Below are positions 19,816-31,588 of a stretch of 64,000 bases of DNA, one piece after another. The DNA is from Cordylochernes scorpioides. Lineage: Eukaryota; Arthropoda; Arachnida; Pseudoscorpiones; Chernetidae. A program made the position numbers and the translations under genes. Location of the stretch: NCBI GenBank assembly GCA_030710605.1, contig CP092874.1, positions 75,666,324 to 75,730,323 of the forward strand. The letters run 5' to 3'. Under the pieces are notes generated by a model. The model saw only the letters and a list, made by a program, of their open reading frames with translations, had not been told where the DNA came from and ran no database searches. Within the stretch, counting starts at the first letter, position 1. The number at the start of each line of letters is the position of its first letter.

Positions 19816-20625
19816 CTATAGTTATCGTGTGTGTTGTTCACTAAACAATGGAAGAGACAATATGATGAGAGCTTTTTTCGATGGTATGAAACATAGAGGT
19901 AATAAATATATATATATATTGATGCATCAGCGCGCCATCTGTTATGAATATTTGAAACTATTGCCACGTAGAAAATTAGGGAAGACAAAAACTTATGAGA
20001 CAACAATTCATTACAGGCAAGAACAAACTATAAATGAAAAACAAAAGATAAGCAACGTGGGAAGTTTACAGAGTATAGCAAAATATAAACATAAAAAAAT
20101 GATACTCTGTTAATACTAGTGTAAAATAATAAATTCTTGTAAAATAAAACTAACTATGCTACACCATTATAGACGCGTATGATTCTTTTGAAAATTAAAC
20201 AATTTCTACTGCCTTTACTGCAATGGAAAAATATAGTTTGAATTAATCTAAACCTTTGATGAGCCAAACCCAGAGGTAATAGCTTGATGAAATTTCACAT
20301 TTTAAGAACTCATATTCTAGATGTACTTACATTGATGTCAAGAAAATATAGCTAAACTGTGTTGTACTCTAAACAATGAAAGATACAATATAATGATAGC
20401 GTCCATGGTATAAAACATAGAAGCAATAAATACAGATTAAATTTATATATATATATATATAGGCTTTGATGATTCAAACCCATTAAAGAGGTAATTTTAT
20501 TCATTTTACAATTATACAAATAATTTTATTCGCGATCGAACGTTGTGGTCTTAAAGAGGTAATAGCTTGGTGAAATCACACATTAGTAGAACTTATATTC
20601 TATCTGTACTTAACACTATCTGATA
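19816..20625. repeat. Direct duplications flanking a solo LTR
   Basis: 19820-19905 (GTTGTTCACTAAACAATGG, ATGGTATGAAACATAGAGG) recurs at 20350-20435. Separately, 20250-20330 (AGAGGTAATAGCTTGATGAAA) recurs at 20550-20625. The two duplicated blocks are about 0.3-0.5 kb apart, as in a local tandem duplication. A TA repeat lies at 20443-20461. Confidence 0.65.
19962..20163 (-). repeat. Solo LTR of the TRIM family at 50.4-51.2 kb
   Basis: Begins TGCCACGTAGAAAATTAGGG and ends ATGCTACA, aligning along its length with the two LTRs at 50447-50664 and 50995-51211. Flanked by CTAT (19958-19961) and CCAT (20164-20167), a target duplication with one change. It interrupts a family A fold-back arm (GAAACTAT before, TATAGACGCG after). 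Confidence 0.8.
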
Positions 20626-21460
20626 TAGGTGAATACTAGGTTAAGTATAGGACCATCCCAGCTGGATAAAGAGAGCAATGGAGCGACAAGATGGACACAG
20701 AATGTCAACCTACCGCTCCAAGATCCGCCCAGAAAGGATATCTGAGTAGTAAGGCGATGACAGTTGAGATAAGCTCTCCAGACATGTCAATAGCCCTTGG
20801 CCTTCTCCATTCACACAACTCTTTTTTTTTTCTTTTTAAAATAAAGTTTTGAAATCTTAAGATACGTTTTTAACATCAACCCAAATATAGTTGAACTTTG
20901 ATAAATCAAAGCCCAAGGGACAAAACAAAAAAATCGAATTATCCAAAAATTTGAATTAAAAACGGAAATTCTATTTATAAGAAATAGGGACCAAGATGAA
21001 TATTCGAATTGAAGACGTTTTTGAATTAACCAAGTTCTACGGTATTTTATTTTGTCAACATTTCTGTCACTTTCTGTCAGAATGTTGAAATGGTATATTT
21101 AGTTTATGCGTGGTAAGGACAAAATACTCAGGAGATGAGTTTCTTTCAAGAGTTTCTTGTAAGCCGAGCTTTCGAGCATTTCTACCCTTCTACAGGAGTA
21201 AAAATGGACCAATTTCGATGGTCGAATGCTCAAAATTTTCGGAAGCTCGGCTAAATAGAAAATATCTCACAGGAAACTCTTCGCTTCACGGATTTGAACA
21301 GGCTGATAAGTACTAAGAACTCCCTGACTAAGCTGAATGTCTCTATATATTGCCATCAACCCCGACATTGTGAAATTTTACTTTGATATATATAAAACAT
21401 GTCGAGACATACCTTTATAGAAGAGCTCTCAAAATTCCTTGGACAGATATGGTAACAAAT
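20626..21460. other. Unannotated stretch
   Basis: A GC-richer block at 20650-20810 has no open frame or repeat partner in the window. Nothing else recognised. Confidence 0.35.
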
Positions 21461-21694
21461 AATTAAGTCCTCGATCGAATGGGTGCAGAACGCCAGCTGA
21501 TAAAGTTCATAAAACAACGAAAACTAACGTTTTCTGGACATGTGATGCGCGGATCAGCGGGAGAGACATTGCTGACAGTGTTGGAAGGAAAGCTCCAGGG
21601 GAAGAGATCGAGATGGACTGGACGACATACCTACGAAGAGATGAAGAGGATGGCGGAGGAAGTATGGAGAGACCATGTGGCCCACCCTCAGTAG
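21461..21694 (+). pseudogene. RTE-type LINE ORF2, C-terminal fragment
   Basis: Reads VLDRMGAERQLIKFIKQRKL, then TFSGHVMRG, LEGKLQGKRSR and AEEVWRDHV, the usual C-terminus of RTE-clade ORF2 proteins (R-KL-FGHV-R, then GKR-RGRP-like and W-x-x-x). RT and endonuclease are not present upstream. The end of the ORF runs directly into the 55-bp array, whose units contain the same GGAGAGACCATGTGGCCCA. Confidence 0.85.
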
Positions 21695-22430
21695 AGGAAG
21701 GCATTGAAGGAGGGAGATATGGAGAGACCATGTGGCCCACCCTCAGTAGAGGAAGGCATTGAAAGAGGGAGATATGGAGAGAACATGTGACCCACCCTCA
21801 GTAGAGGAAGACACTGAAGGAGGGAGATATGGAGAGACCATGTGGCCCACCCTCAGTAGAGGAAGGCATTGAAGGAGGGAGATATGGAGAGACCATGTGG
21901 CCTACCCTCAGTAGAGGAAGGCATTGAAAGAGGGAGATATGGAGAGACCATGTGGCCCATCTTCAGTAGAGGAAGACACTGAAGGAGGGAAGTATGGAGA
22001 GACCATGTGGCCCACCCTCAGTAGAGGAAGGCATTGAAGGAGGGAGATATGGAGAGACCATGTGGCCTACCCTCAGTAGAGGAAGGCATTGAAAGAGGGA
22101 GATATGGAGAGACCATGTGGCCCATCCTCAGTAGAGGAAGACACTGAAGGAGGGATATATGGAGAGACCATGTGGCCCACCCTCAGTAGAGGAAGGCATT
22201 GAAAGAGGGAGATATGGAGAGACCATGTGGCCCATCCTCAGTAGAGAAAGACACTGAAGGAGGGAAGTATGGAGAGACCATGTGGCCCACCCTCAGTAGA
22301 GGAAGGCATTGAAAGAGGGAGATATGGAGAGACCATGTGGCCCATCCTCAGTAGAGAAAGACACTGAAGGAGGGAAGTATGGAGAGACCATGTGGCCCAC
22401 CCTCAGTAGAGGAAGGCATTGAAGGAGGAG
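21655..22430 (+). repeat. Tandem array, about 55-bp unit, about 14 copies, derived from the LINE tail
   Basis: Unit: TATGGAGAGACCATGTGGCC, then CACCCTCAGTAGAGGAAG, then GCATTGAAGGAGGGAGA. Spacing is 55-56 bp. Copies are very similar, with alternating subtypes (GGCATTGAA/GACACTGAA), suggesting higher-order units and fairly recent expansion. The first unit is the last coding segment of the RTE fragment. Confidence 0.93.
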
Positions 22431-23021
22431 GAAAACCTGTCTGAAGAACGTCCCCATTAACGACAACAACAAAGGACTTTTAAAGACATTTCGCCTTACA
22501 TAGATTCGTCCAAGTTTCCAATAAAGAAAAAGCAAACAATGTTATAAAGATTCAATAATATATAATCAGCCAGTCTTGGTGACATAACTGCACTGCACAT
22601 CCTATACTCATCTTTTTATTTATTTTTTAAACGATATTCTCTCTACCGAACTGCGTCAATGACTGGGAAATAATATTGAAAAATATAGATATGAAACCTG
22701 TTTTTAAGGTAATAAAATATATAATAAATAATAATGTTTTTTAAATGTAATAATTATATAGCATATATATAGAGAGAATTTCAATGTATTTGAAATGCAT
22801 ATTCTATGTGTGTGTGTGTGATATCAAAGAACAAATATAAAGATATATCATCACACAACTGAACAAAAATAACAAGTTTGACCATCCAAAATCTATCCTA
22901 TCAACCTTTAAAACAACGAGGTTTAGAAATATTTTAATTATTTGTTAAACTTATTTCTATCAATATGAATATATTCTAAATGAAAGACAATTCGCTATAG
23001 GAAGAGTTTATGTTTTATATA
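22431..23021. other. AT-rich stretch, nothing recognised
   Basis: Includes a GT microsatellite near 22809. No genes seen. Confidence 0.4.
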
Positions 23022-24690
23022 TACAGGGTGATCCAAAAGTCCCGCACTATTTTAAAAATTAATAACTCCGCGAATATTTGCGCTAGAGCAATGCGGTAAA
23101 CACCATTGTGTTCAGAATGCAATGGGAATTTTTATGGCGAATAATGAAAAATTCGAAATTGATTTTAGTTACAATTTTATTCGCCAGATGGCGCACTACC
23201 AGAATCAGAGATTCAGCGGCCAAATTGTTTGATAAATTGAAAAATATAACTGATCGACATGTATTTTTTCTTTTTGAATACCAGGAAAGAACCCTAATAA
23301 CATCAAATAACAAATTAATAAAACACCACTTCGCAAAAAGTATGAAGAATTGGTTAACAATTTTTAAATACAATCAGAGATATGTAAAATAGGTAAATGC
23401 AAATTAAAACATGTAGCAAAAAAAAAAAAATGATATTTTAGATACGGTTTGTTTCCGAAGATAATAAATGTCTAATATTTTTATTTCAACTCTCTCTCAT
23501 ACTGTACACAATTTTAAAGAATGTGTCCCCTCAAATAAAAATATTTTTTGAATCGACCTTTTGCGTTGAAAAACGTGTTAGTAAAATCATTTCGTATTTT
23601 ATTTTTTTGCACAAAATTTCTAAAGTTATTGGTGTACAGAAAATATTCCTTATGCTATTTCTTCTAATGAGCGAAAAGCTAAAAACTAAACATAAGGAGA
23701 AAAATTGTGTGTACCAGTGTTATTCGAGAAGTTATAACACTCTGGTTTGCACGACATAATATGTGAGCAAATGACAAACAAAAAATTACTGTTCACAAAA
23801 AAAAAAGTCAAGATGTGAGGACAGCATTTATTATCCCCATATCCCAACACAAAGAGCTGCAAAATATTGGTAGATAATATAATACATGGCAGCTTATATA
23901 ACACATGAGGTAACTGCCTTCTCTCTTGTATTAGGTCACAATCCTTGCTCAATGTAGCACCCTTCATTCTCAATAACCGCCTGCAGACGATAAATGACAG
24001 AATGGACAGCATTAAATAACATATCTGTTGAAATTGATAAAACGTTCCATCTGATAGAAGCATTCAACATGGCCAATATGGTAGGCCAGCATCGATAAAC
24101 ACCTGATTTAATGTACCCCCATAAACAAAAATCGCAAGGCGTCAAGTCTGGTGATCTTGGAGGCCACTGGTATATGGCGACTTATCCCACGAATTTCACC
24201 GAACGTATCCTTCAGCAATTGTTTGGCACCACGGGAGATATGAGGAGGTCCTCCAACTTTCATGAATGTTATTTCGCTTAGTGCTTTTTCCCTGCAATAT
24301 GGGAATACCCTTTTCTCTCAAAAGTTGAACATAACGTTCACCAGTTACAAAAACGGTTTTAAAAGTTCTTCCATTGATTTTTCAAAGAAAAATGGCCCAA
24401 TAATAAAAGAAGAAGTGAATCCACACAAAACTGTAACTCTAGGCTGATAAAGTGGCATTTCTGTAAGAATCCTAGGGTTGTCTGTTGCCCAAAAGCGGCT
24501 GTTTTGAATGTTAAATTCTCCGTTTAGAGAAAAGTGAGCATCATCTGTCCACAGAACATTCGACAGCCAGTTTTCATCACTATCAATTTGCCGGAAAACC
24601 CATGCAGCGAATTCTTGACGCATCTCAAAATCGCCAACTTTCAGCTCGTTATATCTTTGAATTTTGTATGGGTACACACAATAGAGACAT
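23022..24690 (-). mobile_element. Mariner/IS630-type transposon remnant with transposase
   Basis: The right-reading terminus TACAGGGTGATCCAAAAGTC sits at 23022. The transposase is on the minus strand. 24677-24345 has GDFEMRQEFAAWVF, VLWTDDAHFSLNG (first catalytic Asp) and PRVTVLCGF. 24270-24150 has FMKVGGPPH where the second catalytic Asp is expected: Val instead of Asp. After a frameshift, 24170-23936 has PPRSPDLTPCDFCLWGYIKS (third Asp in CDF) and the C-terminal helix VIYRLQAVIENEG. N-terminal DNA-binding region and the other terminus are missing, cut by the LINE that starts at about 24690. Inactive. Confidence 0.8.
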
Positions 24691-27144
24691 TAAGTGAAGC
24701 CTCTTCGGATATCACAATCATACACGGCGATTTTAACGCCAAAAGTTCAACTTGGGGATCATCTGTCCAGGATAACAAAGGTCACCGACCTCGACCTTAC
24801 ACCATTAAATAAGGGAGAGAACGCCTATCTATTCGAGTCCACAGGCACAGAATCCGCAATAGACATCACAGCGATAAATTTCAACATCGCACCCACAACA
24901 CAATGGAAAATCCTGAGAGGTGCAATCAGTGACCACAGACGAATTTTAACAACCCTAAACTTCAAAATTGAGAATGTCCAATAGAATAAAAGAACATGGA
25001 ACTTTAGGAAAGCTGACTTGAAATAAATCACAGAAAAGCTTGAAGAACTGTGCAACGAAAAATTGAATTACAGAACGCTTGGCAAAAACTTGGAAAACTT
25101 CTCTTCGAATATATCAAAAGCTGCAAAAGCATCGATACCTAGAGGTAGACGTAAAGACCTGCGGATACCTCACTGGAAGAACCACAACATCGAGGCAATG
25201 ATTTCAGAGAGAGACAATATCAATGAACTTCTTTAAAAAATAAAACAGAAGAAAAGAGAAAGGAACACATTGAAATTAGTCACAAAATAGAACAAGAAAT
25301 TTGGATATGCAAACAAGAAAAATGGCAGATTTCTGCGAAAAAATGGATCCAAGAAAGGACAGCCAACACTGGAATATGATTAGAGTGTTAGAAAACAATC
25401 AAAACCAACACCAATCCTCCAATACTCTAACCGATATAAATAGAACAGCGAGAAAACGAGAACAAACAGATGGCTATCATAAGTGCTGAATATCTGTCAA
25501 GCACTTCTATACTCAAATATACGAATGAAGACAGGACTCTAAAAATAATATAAACCAGTTAGTTAAACAAGCAAGAAACTTCCATCAACAAGATATTTTC
25601 TCGAAAGACTTCACACTTAATGAGCTAAACTCATCAATAAAAAAATCCAAGAGGTCACCAAAAGATAATCTAATGTTTGGTCAAATGATTAAACACTTTG
25701 AAGACAAAGCTAATAAACAACTCCTACGAATGCTAAACATTTCATGGTAAACTGGTAAACTACCAAAGAAATAGAAGATATCAATTACTGTGCCAATACT
25801 GAAACCAAACAAAGATGCCAAGGAATCCAAGAACTATCGGCCAATTGCTCTCACCAGCATACTTTGTAAAATAACAGAACGAATTATCCACTCTAGGCTC
25901 ATAGTCTGGCTCACTAACAATAATAAAATAAATTTCTACCAAACTGCCTATAGATCCCAGCACTGTACGACTGATCAACTGTTCTACCTCTGTCAATCAA
26001 TAATAGATTATTTCCAGGAAAAACCGCCAAAGAAGACCACGGCTATATTCCTTGATATGACCTCAGCTTTTGATCGAGTATGGAGGGAGAAATTACGTGA
26101 AAAGCTGCACAACATCGGAGTAAGAGGAAAAATCTTAACCTGGATTGCAGACTTCTTAAGGGGAAGAAGGTTAAAGGTTTGGGTCAATGGAGAATTTTCC
26201 AAGGAAGGAAGAACATTGGCTGGTGTAACTCAGTGAACTGTGCTCAGTCCTCTACTCTATCTGCTATATATTAACGACATCCATCCTTACCTCACTGAAG
26301 ACTCAAAGGTTGCATGTTATGCAGACGATATAGCCATATGGCACACAAGTAGCAGCATAGAAAAATCGTATAAAATACTGAACACATCAATGAGAGGACT
26401 GGAGAAGTGGGCAATGGAACTCCAAATGACCATAAACCCAATAAAACCAAACCTATGCGTCTTCTCCACTGACAGGGAAAAAGGCATAAATATAACCACA
26501 AAATAAGCATAAACAAACAAATAATTGATAAAATTAGAAATCCAAAATACCTAGGGGTGATACTGCAGTCCTGGATCTTTCTAGTTGGTCTCGAGGACCA
26601 CGCCATCACCATCTCCTACGTTTTCATCGTAGATCGCAAAATGCGTGGTGTTGCTGGAGACCCACTGGCGATTCTCCACCAAACTCTGCAGCGCTGGCAG
26701 AGGCGCCATATTCATTGTACATAGTGTATATAATGCATATTATCTTTTTTAAATAGTGCAGACTGTGCACTTTGCATGTATTGACAAGATGGCAATAAAA
26801 TTATTTTAACTGTCATTGATGAGGAATTGGAATTTTCAAAACACATAATTAGCACCTCAAATATAGCTACCAGAAAACTAAACATTCTGAGATGGCTATG
26901 TGGAACAAATTGGGAAGAAAAACCCAGAATTCTCAGAACAACATATATCACCTCAATAAGGCCGATAATGGAATATGTAACACCGGTCTGGGCTCCCTCA
27001 AGCTCATCACTAAAAGTAAGACTAGACAGTGTTCAAGCAAAAGCGGCCAAAATAATCACTGGTGCTGTTTCATCCACCAACAATGAGAAAATTCAGAGAG
27101 AATGTTTTCTAGACCTTCTCGCTCGAAAGCAGAAGATAAAATAA
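24690..27144 (+). pseudogene. I/Jockey-like LINE: endonuclease C-part and reverse transcriptase, broken
   Basis: Starts inside an AP-type endonuclease (IIHGDFNAKSSTWGS, then, after a frameshift, SAIDITAI and SDHRRI). A linker follows and the RT begins near 25640 (SSIKKSKRSPKDN-like). 25790-26236 carries PILKPNKD, YRPIALTSILCK, AIFLDMTSAFDRVW (motif A Asp) and GRTLAGVTQ, ended by TGA at 26234-26236 where the family has Gly in QGxVLSPL. 26240-26506 carries LSPLLYLLYINDI and CYADDIAIW (motif C). The thumb is split by a foreign insertion at about 26566-26812 and resumes at 26819 with EFSKHIISTSN, RPIMEYVTPVWAP and AKAAKIITGA. No RNase H follows. Dead copy, 5' truncated. Confidence 0.88.
26566..26812 (+). 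other. Insertion inside the LINE RT thumb, ends in AATAAA and A/T-rich tail
   Basis: The RT frame breaks after LGVIL and resumes with DEELEF, so the 250 bp between are foreign. ACTG at 26562-26565 and 26809-26812 may be the target duplication. The 3' end has GGCAATAAAATTATTTT, suggesting a short retro-inserted sequence. Family not recognised. Confidence 0.55.
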
Positions 27145-27151
27145 AAACAAC

Positions 27152-29415
27152 TTGGATCGGCACTTCGGAAACGAGGAACCAGAGGACGAGATCTCTCTGA
27201 ACACTTGTGGTTTGGTGGATCCGCCCTTTTCTGAGAATGAGGTGAAACTGACGGCTTTCAAGTTCGGGAAAAGGAAATCTCCTGGTCCCGAAGGGGTCGA
27301 TAAAACGGTCGTGAAAGCCCTGTTAAGAATGCACCCATCACTTCTTGCCAGGTTTTTCAATAGGTGTCTGGACACTGGTACTTTTCCTGAGGCATGGAAG
27401 GTTGCTCGAGTAGTGCTTCTCGAAAAGTCTGGTAGAAAGGGTAATTCTCCTAATGATTATCGTCCGCTTTCTTTACTAGTGTGTCTAGGTATGGTCCTGG
27501 ATAGCCTACTAGCTCAGCGACTGAAGCACTGGCTAGAGAGTAATGAGCTCCTTTCCTCTTTCCAACATGGTTTTAGGGAAGGGAACTTCACAACCACAGC
27601 TCTGAACGAGGTGTTAGAGGGGGTTGAGATGGGCTTAAATAAGGGTGCTTGGGTTCTTTTCGTGGCCCTGGACATTGATGGTGCGTTCAGCTCCATGAGC
27701 TGGAACAAGCTGATGAGAAATTTGATGGACATGGGTTGTCCTGATAATTTGTGCAGCTTGGTTCGTGACTTCCTGAGGGATAGACGGATTAGCCCTCAGT
27801 TTTGGTGGGCGGAAGTTGGAAAGAAACTGTGCTAGGGGTTGCCCCCAGGGCTCTTGCTGCGGACCTATTCTGTGGAATATCCTGGTAAACACCATTTCCC
27901 AGGAGGAGCTCCATGAGGGAGCCAGGCTGGTTCTCTATGCTGACGACCAGTTCCTCATCATTGAGGCTGCTTCGAGAGCGAAAGCTGAGAAGTGTGTTGA
28001 AGCTTCTCTCCAAATCCTCTCGAATTGGGCCCATGATTCTGGCCTTAAGTTCAATGTCTCCAAAACTAAAGCCCTCAGCTTTAAACCTAGGGACATAAGA
28101 ACTAAAAGGTAAGGGATCAAATGGGAGCACAAGCCGGCTATCCGGATGAAAGGACGGAGGGTAGTCATGGGGGTGGTCATTGATGACAAGATGGGTTGGC
28201 AATACCAGGCGGAGGAGATGGTGGCGAGAGGCAGGAAGGCGTTGTGCAGGCCTGTCCTGGTTGGCTCTCAACAGGGGGGGGGGGAGAAGGAGGGTACTAT
28301 TTTTAGGAACCTCTGCCTCTCCTGTGTCGAGCCAATCCTGCTATAACAGGGATCAGAAGGTGGCAAAAACTCTAGAGAGCGTGCAGAGGACAGCGGCACT
28401 CAGAATCACAGAGGGATATCACACTACCAGCAGTGAGGCCTTTTTGGTCCTCGCTGGGCTTATTTCCCTGTGATTGAAACTAGAGGAGAATACCATCAGA
28501 CAGAAGATCTGGGAGAACAGGGAAGATGCCCTGGGACTTGAAGCGGGTGCCCTGGAATGGAAGAGGGACCCAAGGAAGCCTCCGCAGTGGTTGCCAAAGT
28601 GGAATTGGAGTCCTGGAGGGCCGACAGGGATTGGCACGGTGGTTTTCACTGATGGTAGTAAGCCTGGAACCAATACTGGAGCTGAAGTAGTGATTTTCAC
28701 TAATGGAGAGCTGATCTTCCAAGAAAGCTTAACACTCAAAGTGGACGAATTGGTCTTTTCAACCGAGCTGGTTGCGATCAGGGTAGCCCTTAGAGTGTGT
28801 ACCGAGAAGAACTTCAGCCCGGACCGCCTCTATTCAGATTGTATGTCGGCCCTCGTCGCCATCAATCTGGTGAAAGGGCAACTCGCGCATCAAATAATCC
28901 AGGAGCTGGAGATGACAACGCGGGCTCCGGAGCTCTATTGGGTTAGGAGACACAGCCTCATCGAAGGTAATGAGTTCGCAGACAGGCTCACTAAGGCAAG
29001 ATGCTTTAGAGATAGATCACTGAGGACCCCAGTGACCAAGAAAGAAGTTTATAGGAGGATCAGGGGGCACGTCCAGGACTTATGGTTGGACAGATGGAGG
29101 AACAGTGTGAAGGGGAGAGTGGTATATTCAATTGGGTAACAACACCCAAGTACCTCTGTAAGGTAATGTCCCACAAATTCATTAGGGTAGTTCGGGACAT
29201 GGGCCCTTTCCCAGGAGTCTCCACAGATTTAAAATTAAGAGAAACCCTGATTACGTCTATGATGAAAGGGATGTGGATGCACGCCACTACGTCTTGGATT
29301 GTCCAAGGGTAGTGGGTGTGCAGGAAGAGAGAAGGAGGGCGAGGGGCGCGATCGAGAGTAAGCTGCTGAGAAATCACAGCAAGCTTCTTGAGAAAGCCCA
29401 CGACGTGGCTGCTTA
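27152..29415 (+). pseudogene. R1-like LINE ORF2: RT, RNase H and C-terminal zinc finger, broken
   Basis: RT: KSPGPEGVDKTVVKA, EAWKVARVVLLEKSG, YRPLSLLVCLG, FQHGFREGN and VLFVALDIDGAFSSMSW (motif A). A frameshift near 27825 leads to RGCPQGSCCGPILWN (motif B) and LVLYADDQFLII (motif C). Further breaks: TAA near 28110, a frameshift at the G run near 28270 and TGA near 28471. RNase H at 28474-29139 has VVFTDGSK, FSTELVAI, LYSDCMSAL and LIEGNEFAD, so the catalytic acidic residues are present. The C-terminal finger is seen at 29268-29310 (ARHYVLDCPR). Ends with TAG near 29414. The endonuclease is missing. GC content is clearly higher than the neighbouring LINE, so it is a different family placed end to end. 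Confidence 0.9.
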
Positions 29416-29590
29416 GCTTTTCCTCAGCTGTTAGTGAACAGAGTCGACCGGGGGCCGCCTCCCCGCGGTCCCTGCTGGAAACAGTAGATAGTGTCCTCTT
29501 TTGCTGTGATTAAAGGCCACCGGTATAGAAATCCTTCCAGACACGTTGTCTGGGAGGTGGTGTTTACAGGTACAATGTCCAAGCACTAGC
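29416..29590 (+). other. Probable 3' UTR of the R1-like LINE
   Basis: GC-rich, non-coding sequence directly after the zinc-finger ORF end. The boundary with the following minus-strand fragment is not precise. Confidence 0.4.
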
Positions 29591-29922
29591 TTGGATATCG
29601 TTACTTGGCTTATGAGTTGAACAGAATAGCAGCGAAGTGCATGCTTCGGGTGCCGGCTTGTGGACCGAAAGGTCTGGGTGGCCATCTACTTCTAGGGTGT
29701 ACCAACTGTGCTTAGGTGGGATCCTCCAGTTCTTGTTTATTTTTGTTTTGGCTACTGTTTCTATTTCTTTAAAAGTAAGTTTATTTTTCTGTAGCAAGGT
29801 TTCTTTTGTGCCTTTTTTCTCTAGCGCATCAGCAGCTTCATTGCCTTCAATGCTAACATGTAAGGGTATCCATTGAAGGTGAATATTTGAGCTATTGAGA
29901 GTTTTTGGAGATAACCAATCTC
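29591..29922 (-). pseudogene. LINE RNase H fragment
   Basis: Minus-strand frames read SPKTLNSSNIHLQWIPLHV, SIEGNEAADALEKKGTKE and KINKNWRIPPKHSWYT: the end of a LINE RNase H domain (His-x-x-x-x-GNE-AD) and its downstream linker. Only this piece is present, joined directly to the R1-like inverted fragment. Confidence 0.7.
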
Positions 29923-30180
29923 CTCCATCTGTCCAACCATAAGTCCTGGGACGTGCCCCCTGATCCTCCTATAAACTTCTTTCTTGGTCACTGGGGTCCT
30001 CAGTGATCTATCTCTAAAGCATCTTGCCTTAGTGAGCCTGTCTGCGAACTCATTACCTTCGATTAGGCTGTGTCTCCTAACCCAATAGAGCTCCGGAGCC
30101 CGCGTTGTCATCTCCAGCTCCTGGATTATTTGATGCGCGAGTTGCCCTTTCACCAGATTGATGGCGACGAGGGCCGACAT
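29923..30180 (-). pseudogene. Inverted partial copy of the R1-like RNase H
   Basis: Reverse complement of 28841-29099 with very few differences: MSALVAINLVKGQLAHQ through GNEFADRLTKARCFRD. One inserted base in GHVP(G)L shifts the frame. Together with the original it forms 259-bp inverted arms about 0.8 kb apart. Confidence 0.9.
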
Positions 30181-31588
30181 ACAATCTATTCCGTATATTT
30201 ATGGGTTACCGAAAATTCACAAAGAAAACATTCCCCTCAGACCTATTATTTCTTATCACCTCTCACCCGCCATGCCCTTATCTCGATTCTTATCATCATA
30301 CCTAACTCCTCTCATCCGTCCAACAAATAGATATTCAATAACCTGTATAACTGATTTTATAAATGAATTGAGAAACTCAAAACCAATGACAGATTGCATC
30401 ATGGGGTCATTTGATGTTGTGGCCTTATTCCTCAGTCTTCCTCACCATTTAATTATGAATAATTTGAAAGAAATATTGGAACGAAACTTAACTAATCCTG
30501 CAGAAAGCTCAAAAATAATTACTTTATTAAAATTATGTCTATCAACATCTAACTTCAGGTTTGAAGATAAACTCTACCAACAGATATGTGGCTCTCCTAT
30601 GGGAAGCCCGCTTTCATTGATTGCGGCGGAGATTGTCATGTCTGAATTAGATAGATGGATCAACAGTTTTGAGGAATTAGGTATAAGAAAATGGTATAGG
30701 TATATAGGTGATGTATTTTGCGAATTCCAAAAAGGAAAAGAGCATCAAATTTTAAATACTCTAAATAGATATAACTCCCAAATCAAATTTACTATGGAAT
30801 TAGAAACCAAATCGGTGTTACCTTTTCTTGATATCCTAATTTTAAAAACAGAACAGAAATTCCACTCCACAGTCTACTATAAACCTGGCATAGAATCTTC
30901 GTATTTGAATTTTAAATCATACAGCCCAATAGGACACAAAATATATATAGTGAAAACGTTAACTAAACGAATATGGACACATTGTTCTCTACCGATTTTC
31001 AAGAAAATTGAAAAACGAAATATCATCCAAAATCTGAGAAATAATGGATTTCCAATAGTTTTTATATATACACATTTCTACAACCAATCCCTCTCTATAA
31101 AACAAACAATATACCGGGCAAATAGTTATCTACAATATTCACCTGCTAATGAAAGATTATCCCATGAATTGAGGAAATATGGCATAAAATGCTTATTTAG
31201 AAATTCCCGAACCATAGGCCAGATCATTAGAAACCCCATAACCAAATCCAATAATAATACAGAGTCTAGAAACAAGCAGAACGCTATATACTTCATCTCC
31301 TGCCGACAATGCAATGCCTCTTACATAGGAGAGACCAGCAGATCAATAGACATAAGAGTTAAAGAACATAGCCGTAATATAAGAAACCAAGATAACAAAT
31401 CCTTAATATTCCAGCACGAAAATTCTACAGGTCATCAATTCAACCTACAAGATGTCACATGTCACTTCCATAGCATATTCTCCAAATACAATAGACTCAT
31501 TCTAGAATCTTTAATCTCCAAAGACAATAATAGCATAAACAGAAGAATTGATCTACCCCAACAGTTCCAGCATATTCAACGCAGATGA
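30158..31588 (+). CDS. Penelope-like RT plus GIY-YIG endonuclease, N-terminally truncated, RT active site altered
   Basis: The open frame is 476 codons; its first eight come from the antisense R1 fragment, so the start Met is accidental. RT: YIYGLPKIHKENIPLRPIIS, SFDVVALFLSLP (motif A), CGSPMGSPLSLIAAEIVM (motif B), WYRYIGDVFC (motif C) and PFLDILI. In motif C the first of the paired Asp residues is Gly, so polymerase activity is not expected. C-terminal GIY-YIG: AIYFISCRQCNASYIGETSR, then a conserved Arg (DIRVKEH), His and the NSTGHQF segment. The unit is otherwise intact over 470 codons, which points to recent loss of RT function. Full-length relatives are considerably longer at the N-terminus. 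Confidence 0.9.
   Translation: MMATRADIQSIPYIYGLPKIHKENIPLRPIISYHLSPAMPLSRFLSSYLTPLIRPTNRYSITCITDFINELRNSKPMTDCIMGSFDVVALFLSLPHHLIMNNLKEILERNLTNPAESSKIITLLKLCLSTSNFRFEDKLYQQICGSPMGSPLSLIAAEIVMSELDRWINSFEELGIRKWYRYIGDVFCEFQKGKEHQILNTLNRYNSQIKFTMELETKSVLPFLDILILKTEQKFHSTVYYKPGIESSYLNFKSYSPIGHKIYIVKTLTKRIWTHCSLPIFKKIEKRNIIQNLRNNGFPIVFIYTHFYNQSLSIKQTIYRANSYLQYSPANERLSHELRKYGIKCLFRNSRTIGQIIRNPITKSNNNTESRNKQNAIYFISCRQCNASYIGETSRSIDIRVKEHSRNIRNQDNKSLIFQHENSTGHQFNLQDVTCHFHSIFSKYNRLILESLISKDNNSINRRIDLPQQFQHIQRR

Noticed and set aside
19727..20113. 128-codon open frame as a gene
   Set aside because: It crosses the edge of a solo LTR and a duplicated repeat; no domain or codon signal.
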